NCBI RefSeq assembly: GCF_030463535.1
Contig: NC_132888.1
Coordinates: forward strand, 24,517,269-24,581,268
From: Salminus brasiliensis
Taxonomy: Eukaryota > Chordata > Actinopteri > Characiformes > Bryconidae
DNA length: 64,000 nt
Reading direction: 5' to 3'
Part shown: positions 10,385 through 22,832 of the stretch, piece after piece
How the letters are laid out: every line of letters begins with the position of its first letter
Numbering within the stretch: position 1 is the first letter of the stretch
Program-made: the position numbers and the translations under genes
The notes under the pieces: model-generated
Databases searched by the model: none
Told to the model about the DNA's origin: nothing
Seen by the model: only the letters and a program-made list of their open reading frames with translations

Positions 10385-13300
10385 GCTTACGGCCATTCCA
10401 CCCTTAGAACGCCTGATCTCGTCTGATCTCAGAAGCTACCTAGGGTTGGGCCTGGTTAGTACTTGAATGGGAGACTGAATGGGCATACCAGGTGTTGTAA
10501 GCTTTTCCAGTCCTGCAAACAATTAAAGCTTACATTTCCATGTTATTTACATATTTTGCACAAATTTGTAGTTGAAACTCTTTTGTGTTGTAAATGTTGA
10601 TGTGTTAAAATGGAATGCTTTTTCTTGATTTTGAACAAATATGGTCTTAGCTATGAAATTTGAATCCTCTAGTTTGCAAGGTTCTTCTGCTTACGGCCAT
10701 TCCACCCTTAGAATGCCTGATCTTGTCTGATCTCAGAAGCTAGGTAGGGTTGGGCCTGGTTAGTACTTGAATGGGAGACTGAATGGGAATACCAGGTGTT
10801 GTAGACTTTTTCAATCCTGCAAACAAAGAAAGCTTACATTTCCATGTTATTTACATCTTTTGCACAAATTTGTAGTTGAAACTCTTTTGTGTTGTAAATG
10901 TTGATGTGTTAAAATGGAATGCTTTTTCTTGATTTTGAACAAATATGGTCTTAGCTATGAAATTTGAATCCTCTAGTTTGCAAGGTTCTTCTGCTTACGG
11001 CCCTTCCACCCTTAGATCGCCTGTTCTCGTCTGATCTCAGAAGCTATCTAGGGTTGGGCCTGGTTAGTACTTGAATGGGAGACTGTCTGGGAATACCAGG
11101 TGTTGTAAGCTTTTCCAGTCCTGCAAACAATTAAAGCTTACATTTCCATGTTATTTACATCTTTTGCACAAATTTGTAGTTGAAACTCTTTTGTGTTGTA
11201 AATTGTGATGTGATGAAATGGAATGATTTTTCTTGGTTTTGAACAAATATGGTCTTATCTATGAAATTTGAATCCTCTAGTTTGCAAGGTTCTTCTGCTT
11301 ACGGCCATTCCACCCTTAGAATGCCTGATCTTGTCTGATCTCAGAAGCTAGCTAGGGTTGGGCCTGGTTAGTACTTGAATGGGAGACTGAATGGGAATAC
11401 CAGGTGTTGTAAGCTTTTTCAATCCTGCAAACAAAGAAAGCTTACATTTCCATGTTATTTACATCTTTTGCACAAATTTGTAGTTGAAACTCTTTTGTGT
11501 TGTAAATTTTGATGTGTTGAAATGGAATGTTTTTTCTTGGTTTTGAACAAATATGGTCTTAGCTATGAAATTTGAATTCTCTAGTTTGCACAGTCCTTCT
11601 GCTTACGGCCATTCCACCCTTAGAATGCCTGATCTTGTCTGATCTCAGAAGCTACCTAGGGTTGGGCCTGGTTAGTACTTGAATGGGAGACTGTCTGGGA
11701 ATACCAGGTGTTGTAAGCTTTTCCAGTCCTGCAAACAATTAAAGCTTACATTTCCATGTTATTTACATATTTTGCACAAATTTGTAGTTGAAACTCTTTT
11801 GTGTTGTAAATGTTGATGTGTTAAAATGGAATGCTTTTTCTTGATTTTGAACAAATATGGTCTTAGCTATGAAATTTGAATCCTCTAGTTTGCAAGGTTC
11901 TTCTGCTTACGGCCATTCCACCCTTAGAACGCCTGATCTAGTCTGATCTCAGAAGCTACCTAAGGTTGGGCCTGGTTAGTACTTGAATGGGAGACTGAAT
12001 GGGAATACCAGGTGTTGTAAGCTTTTCCAGTCCTGCAAACAATTAAAGCTTACATTTCCATGTTATTTACATCTTTTGCACAAATTTGTAGTTGAAACTC
12101 TTTTGTGTTGTAAATTTTGATGTGTTGAAATGGAATGCTTTTTCTTGGTTTTAAACAAATATGGTCTTATCTATGAAATTTGAATCCTCTAGTTTGCAAG
12201 GTTCTTCGGCTAACGGCCATTCCACCCTTAGAACGCCTGATCTCGTCTGAGCTCAGAAGCTACCTAGGGTTGGGCCTGGTTAGTACTTGAATGGGAGACT
12301 GAATGGGAATGCCAGGTGTTGTAAGCTTTTCCAGTCCTGCAAACAATTAAAGCTTACATTTCCATGTTATTTACATATTTTGCACAAATTTGTAGTTGAA
12401 ACTCTTTTGTGTTGTAAATGTTGATGTGTTAAAATGGAATGCTTTTTCTTGATTTTGAACAAATATGGTCTTAGCTATGAAATTTGAATCCTCTAGTTTG
12501 CAAGGTTCTTCTGCTTACGGCCATTCCACCCTTAGATCGCCTGATCTCGTCTGATCTCAGAAGCTATCTAGGGTTGGACCTGGTTAGTACTTGAATGGGA
12601 GACTGTCTGGGAATACCAGGTGTTGTAAGCTTTTTCAATCCTGCAAACAATTAAAGCTTACATTTCCATGTTATTTACATATTTTGCACAAATTTGTAGT
12701 TGAAACTCTTTTGTGTTGTAAATGTTGATGTGTTAAAATGGAATGCTTTTTCTTGGTTTTAAACAAATATGGTCTTATCTATGAAATTTGAATCCTCTAG
12801 TTTGCAAGGTTCTTCTGCTTACGGCCATTCCACCCTTAGAACGCCTGATCTCGTCTGATCTCAGAAGCTACCGAGGGTTGGGCCTGGTTAGTACTTGAAT
12901 GGGAGACTGAATGGGCATACCAGGTGTTGTAAGCTTTTCCAGTCCTGCAAACAATTAAAGCTTACATTTCCATGTTATTTACATATTTTGCACAAATTTG
13001 TAGTTGAAACTCTTTTGTGTTGTAAATGTTGATGTGTTAAAATGGAATGCCTTTTCTTGATTTTGAACAAATATGGTCTTAGCTATGAAATTTGAATCCT
13101 CTAGTTTGCAAGGTTCTTCTGCTTACGGCCATTCCACCCTTAGAACGCCTGATTTCGTCTGATCTCAGAAGCTACCTAGGGTTGGGCCTGGTTAGTACTT
13201 GAATGGGAGACTGTCTGGGAATACCAGGTGTTGTAAGCTTTTCCAGTCCTGCAAACAATTAAAGCTTACATTTCCATGTTATTCACATCTTTTGCACAAA

Positions 13301-16300
13301 TTTGTAGTTGAAACTCTTTTGTGTTGTAAATTTTGATGTGTTGAAATGGAATGCTTTTTCTTGGTTTTGAACAAATATGGTCTTAGCTATGAAATTTGAA
13401 TTCTCTAGTTTGCACGATTCTTCTGCTTACGGCCATTCGACCCTTAGAACGCCTGATCTTGTCTGATCTCAGAAGCTACCTAGGGTTGGGCCTGGTTAGT
13501 ACTTGAATGGGAGACTGTCTTGGAATACCAGGTGTTGTAAGCTTTTTCAATCCTGCAAACAATGAAAGCTTACATTTCCATGTTATTTACATCTTTTGCA
13601 GAAATTTGTAGTTGAAACTCTTTTGTGTTGTAAATTTTGATGTGTTGAAATGGAATGTTTTTTCTTGGTTTTGAACAAATATGGTCTTAGCTATGAAATT
13701 TGAATTCTCTAGTTTGCACGGTTCTTCTGCTTACGGCCATTCCACCCTTAGAATACCTGATCTTGTCTGATCTCAGAAGCTACCTAGGGTTGGGCCTGGT
13801 TAGTACTTGAATGGGAGACTGAATGGGAATACCAGGTGTTGTAAGCTTTTCCAGTCCTGCAAACAATTAAAGCTTACATTTCCATGTTATTTACATATTT
13901 TGCACAAATTTGTAGTTGAAACTCTTTTGTGTTGTAAATGTTGATGTGTTAAAATGGAATGCTTTTTCTTGATTTTGAACAAATATGGTCTTAGCTATGA
14001 AATTTGAATCCTCTAGTTTGCAAGGTTCTTCTGCTTACGGCCATTCCACCCTTAGAACGCCTGATCTTGTCTGATCTCAGAAGCTAGGTAGGGTTGGGCC
14101 TGGTTAGAACTTGAATGGGAGACTGAATGGGAATACCAGGTGTTGTAAGCTTTTTCAATCCTGCAAACAAAGAAAGCTTACATTTCCATGTTATTTACAT
14201 CTTTTGCACAAATTTGTAGTTGAAACTCTTTTGTGTTGTAAATGTTGATGTGTTAAAATGGAATGCTTTTTCTTGATTTTGAACAAATATGGTCTTAGCT
14301 ATGAAATTTGAATCCTCTAGTTTGCAAGGTTCTTCTGCTTACGGCCATTCCACCCTTAGATCGCCTGTTCTCGTCTGATCTCAGAAGCTACCTAGGGTTG
14401 GGCCTGGTTAGTACTTGAATGGGAGACTGTCTGGGAATACCAGGTGTTGTAAGCTTTTCCAGTCCTGCAAACAATTAAAGCTTACATTTCCATGTTATTT
14501 ACATCTTTTGCACAAATTTGTAGTTGAAACTCTTTTGTGTTGTAAATTTTGATGTGTTGAAATGGAATGCTTTTTCTTGGTTTTAAACAAATATGGTCTT
14601 ATCTATGAAATTTGAATCCTCTAGTTTGCAAGGTTCCTCTGCTTACGGCCATTCCACCCTTAGAACGCCTGATCTCGTCTGATCTCAGAAGCTACCTAGG
14701 GTTGGGCCTGGTTAGTACTTGAATGGGAGACTGAATGGGCATACCAGGTGTTGTAAGCTTTTCCAGTCCTGCAAACAATTAAAGCTTACATTTCCATGTT
14801 ATTTACATCTTTTGCACAAATTTGTAGTTGAAACTCTTTTGTGTTGTAAATTTTGATGTGATGAAATGGAATGATTTTTCTTGGTTTTGAACAAATATGG
14901 TCTTATCTATGAAATTTGAATCCTCTAGTTTGCAAGGTTCTTCTGCTTACGGCCATTCCACCCTTAGAATGCCTGATCTTGTCTGATCTCAGAAGCTAGC
15001 TAGGGTTGGGCCTGGTTAGTACTTGAATGGGAGACTGAATGGGAATACCAGGTGTTGTAAGCTTTTTCAATCCTGCAAACAAAGAAAGCTTACATTTCCA
15101 TGTTATTTACATCTTTTGCACAAATTTGTAGTTGAAACTCTTTTGTGTTGTAAATGTTGATGTGTTAAAATGGAATGCTTTTTCTTGGTTTTGAACAAAT
15201 ATGGTCTTAGCTATGAAATTTGAATCTTCTAGTTGGCAAGGTTCTTCTGCTTACGGCCATTCCACCCTTAGAACGCCTGATTTCATCTGATCTCAGAAGC
15301 TACTTAGGGTTGGGCCTGGTTAGTACTTGAATGGGAGACTGTCTGGGAATACCAGGTGTTGTAAGCTTTTCCAGTCCTGCAAACAATTAAAGCTTACATT
15401 TCCATGTTATTTACATCTTTTGCACAAATTTGTAGTTGAAACTCTTTTGTGTTGTAAATTTTGATGTGTTGAAATGGAATGCTTTTTCTTGGTTTTGAAC
15501 AAATATGGTCTTAGCTATGAAATTTGAATTCTCTAGTTTGCACGATTCTTCTGCTTACGGCCATTCCACCCTTAGAACGCCTGATCTCGTCTGATCTCAG
15601 AAGCTACCTAGGGTTGGGCCTGGTTAGTACTTGAATGGGAGACTGTCTGGGAATACCAGGTGTTGTAAGCTTTTCCAGTCCTGCAAACATTTAAAGCTTA
15701 CATTTCCATGTTATTTACATATTTTGCACAAATTTGTAGTTGAAACTCTTTTGTGTTGTAAATGTTGATGTGTTAAAATGGAATGCTTTTTCTTGATTTT
15801 GAACAAATATGGTCTTAGCTATGAAATTTGAATCCTCTAGTTTGCAAGGTTCTTCTGCTTATGTCCATTCCACCCTTAGATCGCCTGATCTCGTCTGATC
15901 TCAGAAGCTACCTAGGGTTGGGCCTGGTTAGTACTTGAATGGGAGACTGTCTGGGAATACCAGGTGTTGTAAGCTTTTCCAGTCCTGCAAACAATTAAAG
16001 CTTACATTTCCATGTTATTTACATCTTTTGCACAAATTTGTAGTTGAAACTCTTTTGTGTTGTAAATGTTGATGTGTTAAAATGGAATGCTTTTTCTTGG
16101 TTTTGAACAAATATGGTCTTAGCTATGAAATTTGAATTCTCTAGTTTGCACGGTTCTTCTGTTGACGGCCATTCCACCCTTAGAACGCCTGATCTTTTCT
16201 GATCTCAGAAGCTACTTAGGGTTGGGCCTGGTTAGTACTTGAATGGGAGACTGTCTGGGAATACCAGGTGTTGTAAGCTTTTTCAATCCTGCAAACAATG

Positions 16301-16572
16301 AAAGCTTATATTTCCATTTTTTTTTCATCTTTTGCACAAATTTGTAGTTGAAACTCTTTTGTGTTGTAAATTTTGATGTGTTGAAATGGAATGCTTTTTC
16401 TTGGATTTAAACAAATATGGTCTTATCTATGAAATTTGAATCCTCTAGTTTGCAAGGTTCTTCTGCTTACGGCCATTCCACCCTTAGAACGCCTGATCTC
16501 GTCTGATCTCAGAAGCTACCTAGGGTTGGGCCTGGTTAGTACTTGAATGGGAATACCAGGTGTTGTAAGCTT
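10385..16572 (+). rRNA. 5S-like genes, copies 35-55
   Basis: Starts are 10385 + 304k for k = 0 to 20 (last 16465). This run has many private changes: A11C in copy 37, T4A and T43G in copy 41, G66A in copy 42, T57G in copy 43, C14G in copy 45, G27A in copy 46 and T76A (loop E) in copy 47. Copies 48-50 resemble copies 28-30. Copies 53-55 are the third occurrence of the copy 22-24 module and end in the same 12-bp deletion. Confidence 0.93.
16465..16572 (+). pseudogene. Copy 55: same 12-bp box C deletion
   Basis: Third occurrence, again preceded by GCTTATGTCC and GTTGACGGCC units, and followed by copy 56 with C10A just as copy 24 is followed by copy 25 with C10A. Confidence 0.85.
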
Positions 16573-16756
16573 TTCCAGTCCTGCAAACAATTAAAGCTTA
16601 CATTTCCATGTTATTTACATCTTTTGCACAAATTTGTAGTTGAAACTCTTTTGTGATGTAAATTTTGATGTGTTGAAATGGAATGCTTTTTCTTGATTTT
16701 GAACAAATATGGTCTTAGCTATGAAATTTGAATCCTCTAGTTTGCAAGGTTCTTCT

Positions 16757-19700
16757 GCTTACGGCAATTCCACCCTTAGATCGCCTGTTCTCGTCTGATC
16801 TCAGAAGCTACCTAGGGTTGGGCCTGGTTAGTACTTGAATGGGAGACTGTCTGGGAATACCAGGTGTTGTAAGCTTTTCCAGTCCTGCAAACAATTAAAG
16901 CTTACATTTCCATGTTATTTACATCTTTTGCACAAATTTGTAGTTGAAACTCTTTTGTGTTGTAAATGTTGATGTGTTAAAATGGAATGCTTTTTCTTGA
17001 TTTTGAACAAATATGGTCTTAGCTATGAAATTTGAATCCTCTAGTTTGCAAGGTTCTTCTGCTTATGGCCATTCCACCCTTAGATCGCCTGTTCTCGTCT
17101 GATCTCAGAAGCTACCTAGGGTTGGGCCTGGTTAGTACTTGAATGGGAGACTGTCTGGGAATACCAGGTGTTGTAAGCTTTTCCAGTCCTGCAAACAATT
17201 AAAGCTTACATTTCCATGTTATTTACATCTTTTGCACAAATTTGTAGTTGAAACTCTTTTGTGTTGTAAATTGTGATGTGATGAAATGGAATGATTTTTC
17301 TTGGTTTTGAACAAATATGGTCTTATCTATGAAATTTGAATCCTCTAGTTTGCAAGGTTCTTCTGCTTACTGCCATTCCACCCTTAGAATGCCTGATCTT
17401 GTCTGATCTCAGAAGCTAGCTAGGGTTGGGCCTGGTTAGTACTTGAATGGGAGACTGAATGGGAATACCAGGTGTTGTAAGCTTTTTCAATCCTGCAAAC
17501 AAAGAAAGCTTACATTTCCATGTTATTTACATCTTTTGCACAAATTTGTAGTTGAAACTCTTTTGTGTTGTAAATGTTGATGTGTTAAAATGGAATGCTT
17601 TTTCTTGGTTTTGAACAAATATGGTCTTAGCTATGAAATTTGAATCTTCTAGTTGGCAAGGTTCTTCTGCTTACGGCCATTCCACCCTTAGAAAGCCTGA
17701 TTTCATCTGATCTCAGAAGCTACCTAGGGTTGGGCCTGGTTAGTACTTGAATGGGAGACTGTCTGGGAATACCAGGTGTTGTAAGCTTTTCCAGTCCTGC
17801 AAACAATTAAAGCTTACATTTCCATGTTATTTACATCTTTTGCAGAAATTTGTAGTTGAAACTCTTTTGTGTTGTAAATTTTGATGTGTTGAAATGGAAT
17901 GCTTTTTCTTGGTTTTGAACAAATATGGTCTTAGCTATGAAATTTGAATTCTCTAGTTTGCACGATTCTTCTGCTTACGGCCACTCCACCCTTAGAACGC
18001 CTGATCTTGTCTGATCTCAGAAGCTACCTAGGGTTGGGCCTGGTTAGTACTTGAATGGGAGACTGTCTGGGAATACCAGGTGTTGTAAGCTTTTTCAATC
18101 CTGCAAACAATGAAAGCTTACATTTCCATGTTATTTACATCTTTTGCACAAATTTGTAGTTGAAACTCTTTTGTGATGTAAATTTTGATGTGTTGAAATG
18201 GAATGCTTTTTCTTGGTTTTGAACAAATATGGTCTTAGCTATGAAATTTGAATCCTCTGGTTTGCAAGGTTCTTCTGCTTACGGCCATTCCACCCTTAGA
18301 ACGCCTGATCTAGTCTGATCTCAGAAGCTACCTAAGGTTGGGCCTGGTTAGTACTTGAATGGGAGACTGGATGGGAATACCAGGTGTTGTAAGCTTTTCC
18401 AGTCCTGCAAACAATTAAAGCTTACATTTCCATTTTATTTACATCTTTTGCACAAATTTGTAGTTGAAACTCTTTTGTGTTGTAAATGTTGATGTGTTAA
18501 AATGGAATGCTTTTTCTTGATTTTGAACAAATATGGTCTTAGCTATGAAATTTGAATCCTCTAGTTTGCAAGATTCTTCTGCTTACGGCCATTCCACCCT
18601 TAGATCGCCTGATCTCGTCTGATCTCAGAAGCTATCTAGGGTTGGGCCTGGTTAGTACTTGAATGGGAGACTGTCTGGGAATACCAGGTGTTGTAAGCTT
18701 TTCCAGTCCTGCAAACAATTAAAGCTTACATTTCCATGTTATTTACATCTTTTGCACAAATTTGTAGAAGAAACTCTTTTGTGTTGTAAATTTTGATGTG
18801 TTGAAATGGAATGCTTTTTATTGGTTTTGAACAAATATGGTCTTATCTATGAAATTTGAATCCTCTAGTTTGCAAGGTTCTTCTGCTTATGGCCATTCCA
18901 CCCTTAGAATGCCTGGTCTTGTCTGATCTCAGAAGCTAACTAGGGTTGGGCCTGTTTAGTACTTGAATGGGAGACTGAATGGGAATACCAGGTGTTGTAA
19001 GCTTTTTCAATCCTGCAAACAAAGAAAGCTTACATTTCCATGTTATTTACATCTTTTGCACAAATTTGTAGTTGAAACTCTTTTGTGTTGTAAATGTTGA
19101 TGTGTTAAAATGGAATGCTTTTTCTTGGTTTTAAACAAATATGGTCTTATCTATGAAATTTGAATCCTCTAGTTTGCAAGGTTCTTCTGCTTACGGCCAT
19201 TCCACCCTTAGAACGCCTGATCTCGTCTGATCTCAGAAGCTACCTAGGGTTGGGCCTGGTTAGTACTTGAATGGGAGACTGAATGGGCATACCAGGTGTT
19301 GTAAGCTTTTCCAGTCCTGCAAACAATTAAAGCTTACATTTCCATGTTATTTACATATTTTGCACAAATTTGTAGTTGAAACTCTTTTGTGTTGTAAATG
19401 TTGATGTGTTAAAATGGAATGCCTTTTCTTGATTTTGAACAAATATGGTCTTAGCTATGAAATTTGAATCCTCTAGTTTGCAAGGTTCTTCTGCTTACGG
19501 CCATTCCACCCTTAGAACGCCTGATTTCGTCTGATCTCAGAAGCTATCTAGGGTTGGGCCTGGTTAGTACTTGAATGGGAGACTGTCTGGGAATACCAGG
19601 TGTTGTAAGCTTTTTCAATCCTGCAAACAATGAAAGCTTACATTTCCATGTTATTTACATCTTTTGCAGAAATTTGTAGTTGAAACTCTTTTGTGTTGTA

Positions 19701-20828
19701 AATTTTGATGTGTTGAAATGGAATGTTTTTTCTTGGTTTTGAACAAATATGGTCTTAGCTATGAAATTTGAATTCTCTAGTTTGCACGGTTCTTCTGCTT
19801 ACGGCCATTCCACCCTTAGAATACCTGATCTTGTCTGATCTCAGAAGCTACCTAGGGTTGGGCCTGGTTAGTACTTGAATGGGAGACTGAATGGGAATAC
19901 CAGGTGTTGTAAGCTTTTCCAGTCCTGCAAACAATTAAAGCTTACATTTCCATGTTATTTACATATTTTGCACAAATTTGTAGTTGAAACTCTTTTGTGT
20001 TGTAAATTTTGATGTGTTGAAATGGAATGCTTTTTTTTGGTTTTAAACAAATATGGTCTTATCTATGAAATTTGAATCCTCTAGTTTGCAAGGTTCTTCT
20101 GCTTACGGCCATTCCACCCTTAGAACGCCTGATCTCGTCTGATCTCAGAAGCTAGGTAGGGTTGGGCCTGGTTAGTACTTGAATGGGAGACTGAATGGGA
20201 ATACCAGGTGTTGTAAGCTTTTCCAGTCCTGCAAACAATTAAAGCTTACATTTCCATGTTATTTACATATTTTGCACAAATTTGTAGTTGAAACTCTTTT
20301 GTGTTGTAAATGTTGATGTGTTAAAATGGAATGCTTTTTCTTGATTTTGAACAAATATGGTCTTAGCTATGAAATTTGAATCCTCTAGTTTGCAAGGTTC
20401 TTCTGCTTACGGCCATTCCACCCTTAGATCGCCTGATCTCGTCTGATCTCAGAAGCTACCTAGGGTTGGGCCTGGTTAGTACTTGAATGGGAGACTGTCT
20501 GGGAATACCAGGTGTTGTAAGCTTTTCCAGTCCTGCAAACAATTAAAGCTTACATTTCCATGTTATTTACATCTTTTGCACAAATTTGTAGTTGAAACTC
20601 TTTTGTGTTGTAAATGTTGATGTGTTAAAATGGAATGCTTTTTTTTGTTTTTGAACAAATATGGTCTTAGCTATGAAATTTGAATTCTCTAGTTTGGACG
20701 GTTCTTCTGTTTGCGGCCATTCCACCCTTAGAACGCCTGATCTTGTCTGATCTCAGAAGCTACTTAGGGTTGGGCCTGGTTAGTACTTGAATGGGAGACT
20801 GTCTGGGAATACCAGGTGTTGTAAGCTT
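16757..20828 (+). rRNA. 5S-like genes, copies 56-69
   Basis: Starts are 16757 + 304k for k = 0 to 13 (last 20709). Copy 56 shares C10A with copy 25, so the repeated module includes the unit after the deletion copy. Copy 61 has G59A and a GGAT box C variant. Copy 63 has G71T in the intermediate element and AC at 55-56. Copy 69 starts GTTTGCGGCC and is followed by the first 10-T spacer tract. Copies 63-69 recur as copies 101-107, 11552 bp (38 units) to the right. Confidence 0.93.
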
Positions 20829-22832
20829 TTTCAATCCTGCAAACAATGAAAGCTTATATTTCCATTTTTTTTTTCATCTTTTGCACAAATTTGTATTTGA
20901 AACTCTTTTGTGTTGTAAATGTTGATGTGTTGAAATGGAATGCTTTTTCTTGATTTTAAACAAATATGGTCTTAGCTATGAAATTTGAATCCTCTAGTTT
21001 GCAAGGTTCTTCTGCTTACGGCCATTCCACCCTTAGAATGCCTGATCTCGTCTGATCTCAGAAGCTACCTAGGGTTGGGCCTGGTTAGTACTTGAATGGG
21101 AGACTGTCTGGGAATACCAGGTGTTGTAAGCTTTTCCAGTCCTGCAAACAATTAAAGCTTACATTTCCATGTTATTTACATATTTTGCACAAATTTGTAG
21201 TTGAAACTCTTTTGTGTTGTAAATGTTGATGTGTTAAAATGGAATGCTTTTTCTTGATTTTGAACAAATATGGTCTTAGCTATGAAATTTGAATCCTCTA
21301 GTTTGCAAGGTTCTTCTGCTTACGGCCATTCCACCCTTAGATCGCCTGATCTCGTCTGATCTCAGAAGCGACCTAGGGTTGGGCCTGGTTAGTACTTGAA
21401 TGGGAGACTGTCTGGGAATACCAGGTGTTGTAAGCTTTTCCAGTCCTGCAAACAATTAAAGCTTACATTTCCATGTTATTTACATCTTTTGCACAAATTT
21501 GTAGTTGAAACTCTTTTGTGATGTAAATTTTGATGTGTTGAAATGGAATGCTTTTTCTTGGTTTTGAACAAATATGGTCTTATCTATGAAATTTGAATCC
21601 TCTAGTTTGCAAGGTTCTTCTGCTTACGGCCATTCCACCCTTAGAATGCCTGATCTTGTCTGATCTCAGAAGCTAGCTAGGGTTGGGCCTAGTTAGTACT
21701 TGAATGGGAGACTGAATGGGAATACCAGGTGTAGTAAGCTTTTTCAATCCTGCAAACAAAGAAAGCTTACATTTCCATGTTATTTACATCTTTTGCACAA
21801 ATTTGTAGTTGAAACTCTTTTGTGTTGTAAATGTTGATGTGTTAAAATGGAATGCTTTTTCTTGGTTTTAAACAAATATGGTCTTAGCTATGAAATTTGA
21901 ATTCTCTAGTTTGCACGGTTCTTCTGTTTACGGCCGATCCACCCTTAGAACGCCTGATCTTGTCTGATCTCAGAAGCTACTTAGGGTTGGGCCTGGTTAG
22001 TACTTGAATGGAAGACTGTCTGGGAATACCAGTTGTTGTAAGCTTTTTCAATCCTGCAAACAATGAAAGCTTATATTTCCATTTTTTTTCATCTTTTGCA
22101 CAAATTTGTATTTGAAACTCTTTTGTGTTGTAAATGTTGATGTGTTGAAATGGAATGCTTTTTCTTGATTTTAAACAAATATGGTCTTATCTATGAAATT
22201 TGAATCCTCTAGTTTGCAAGGTTCTTCTGCTTACGGCCATTCCACCCTTAGAACGCCTGATCTCGTCTGATCTCAGAAGCTACCTAGGGTTGGGCCTGGT
22301 TAGTACTTGAATGGGAGACTGTCTGGGAATACCAGGTGTTGTAAGCTTTTCCAGTCCTGCAAACAATTAAAGCTTACATTTCCATGTTATTTACATCTTT
22401 TGCACAAATTTGTAGTTGAAACTCTTTTGTGTTGTAAATTTTGATGTGTTGAAATGGAATGCTTTTTCTTGGTTTTGAACAAATATGGTCTTATCTATGA
22501 AATTTGAATCCTCTAGTTTGCAAGGTTCTTCTGCTTACAGCCATTCCACCCTTAGAATGCCTGATCTTGTCTGATCTCAGAAGCTAGCTAGGGTTGGGCC
22601 TGGTTAGTACTTGAATGGGAGACTGAATGGGAATACCAGGTGTAGTAAGCTTTTTCAATCCTGCAAAGAAAGAAAGCTTACATTTCCATGTTATTTACAT
22701 CTTTTGCACAAATTTGTAGTTGAAACTCTTTTGTATTGTAAATGTTGATGTGTTAAAATGGAATGCTTTTTCTTGGTTTTGAACAAATATGGTCTTAGCT
22801 ATGAAATTTGAATTCTCTAGTTTGCAGGGTAC
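18885..22832 (+). repeat. Long module repeated elsewhere in the array (copies 63-75)
   Basis: Copies 63-73 recur as copies 101-111 exactly 11552 bp (38 units) to the right. Copies 66-73 recur again as 114-121 and as 182-189. Markers in order are GAATACCTG, AGGTAGG, AGATCGCC, GTTTGCGG, AGCGACC, CTAGTTAG and GAAGACTG with CCAGTTGTTG (copy 114 lacks the first). The module is thus present four times across about 40 kb. Confidence 0.8.
21014..22045 (+). rRNA. 5S-like genes, copies 70-73
   Basis: Starts are 21014, 21318, 21622 and 21926, shifted +1 by the 10-T tract after copy 69. Copy 71 has T53G (AGCGACC). Copy 72 has G70A in the intermediate element and T112A, which removes a helix I pair. Copy 73 starts GTTTACGG and is followed by an 8-T tract that shifts the grid back by one. 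Confidence 0.93.
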
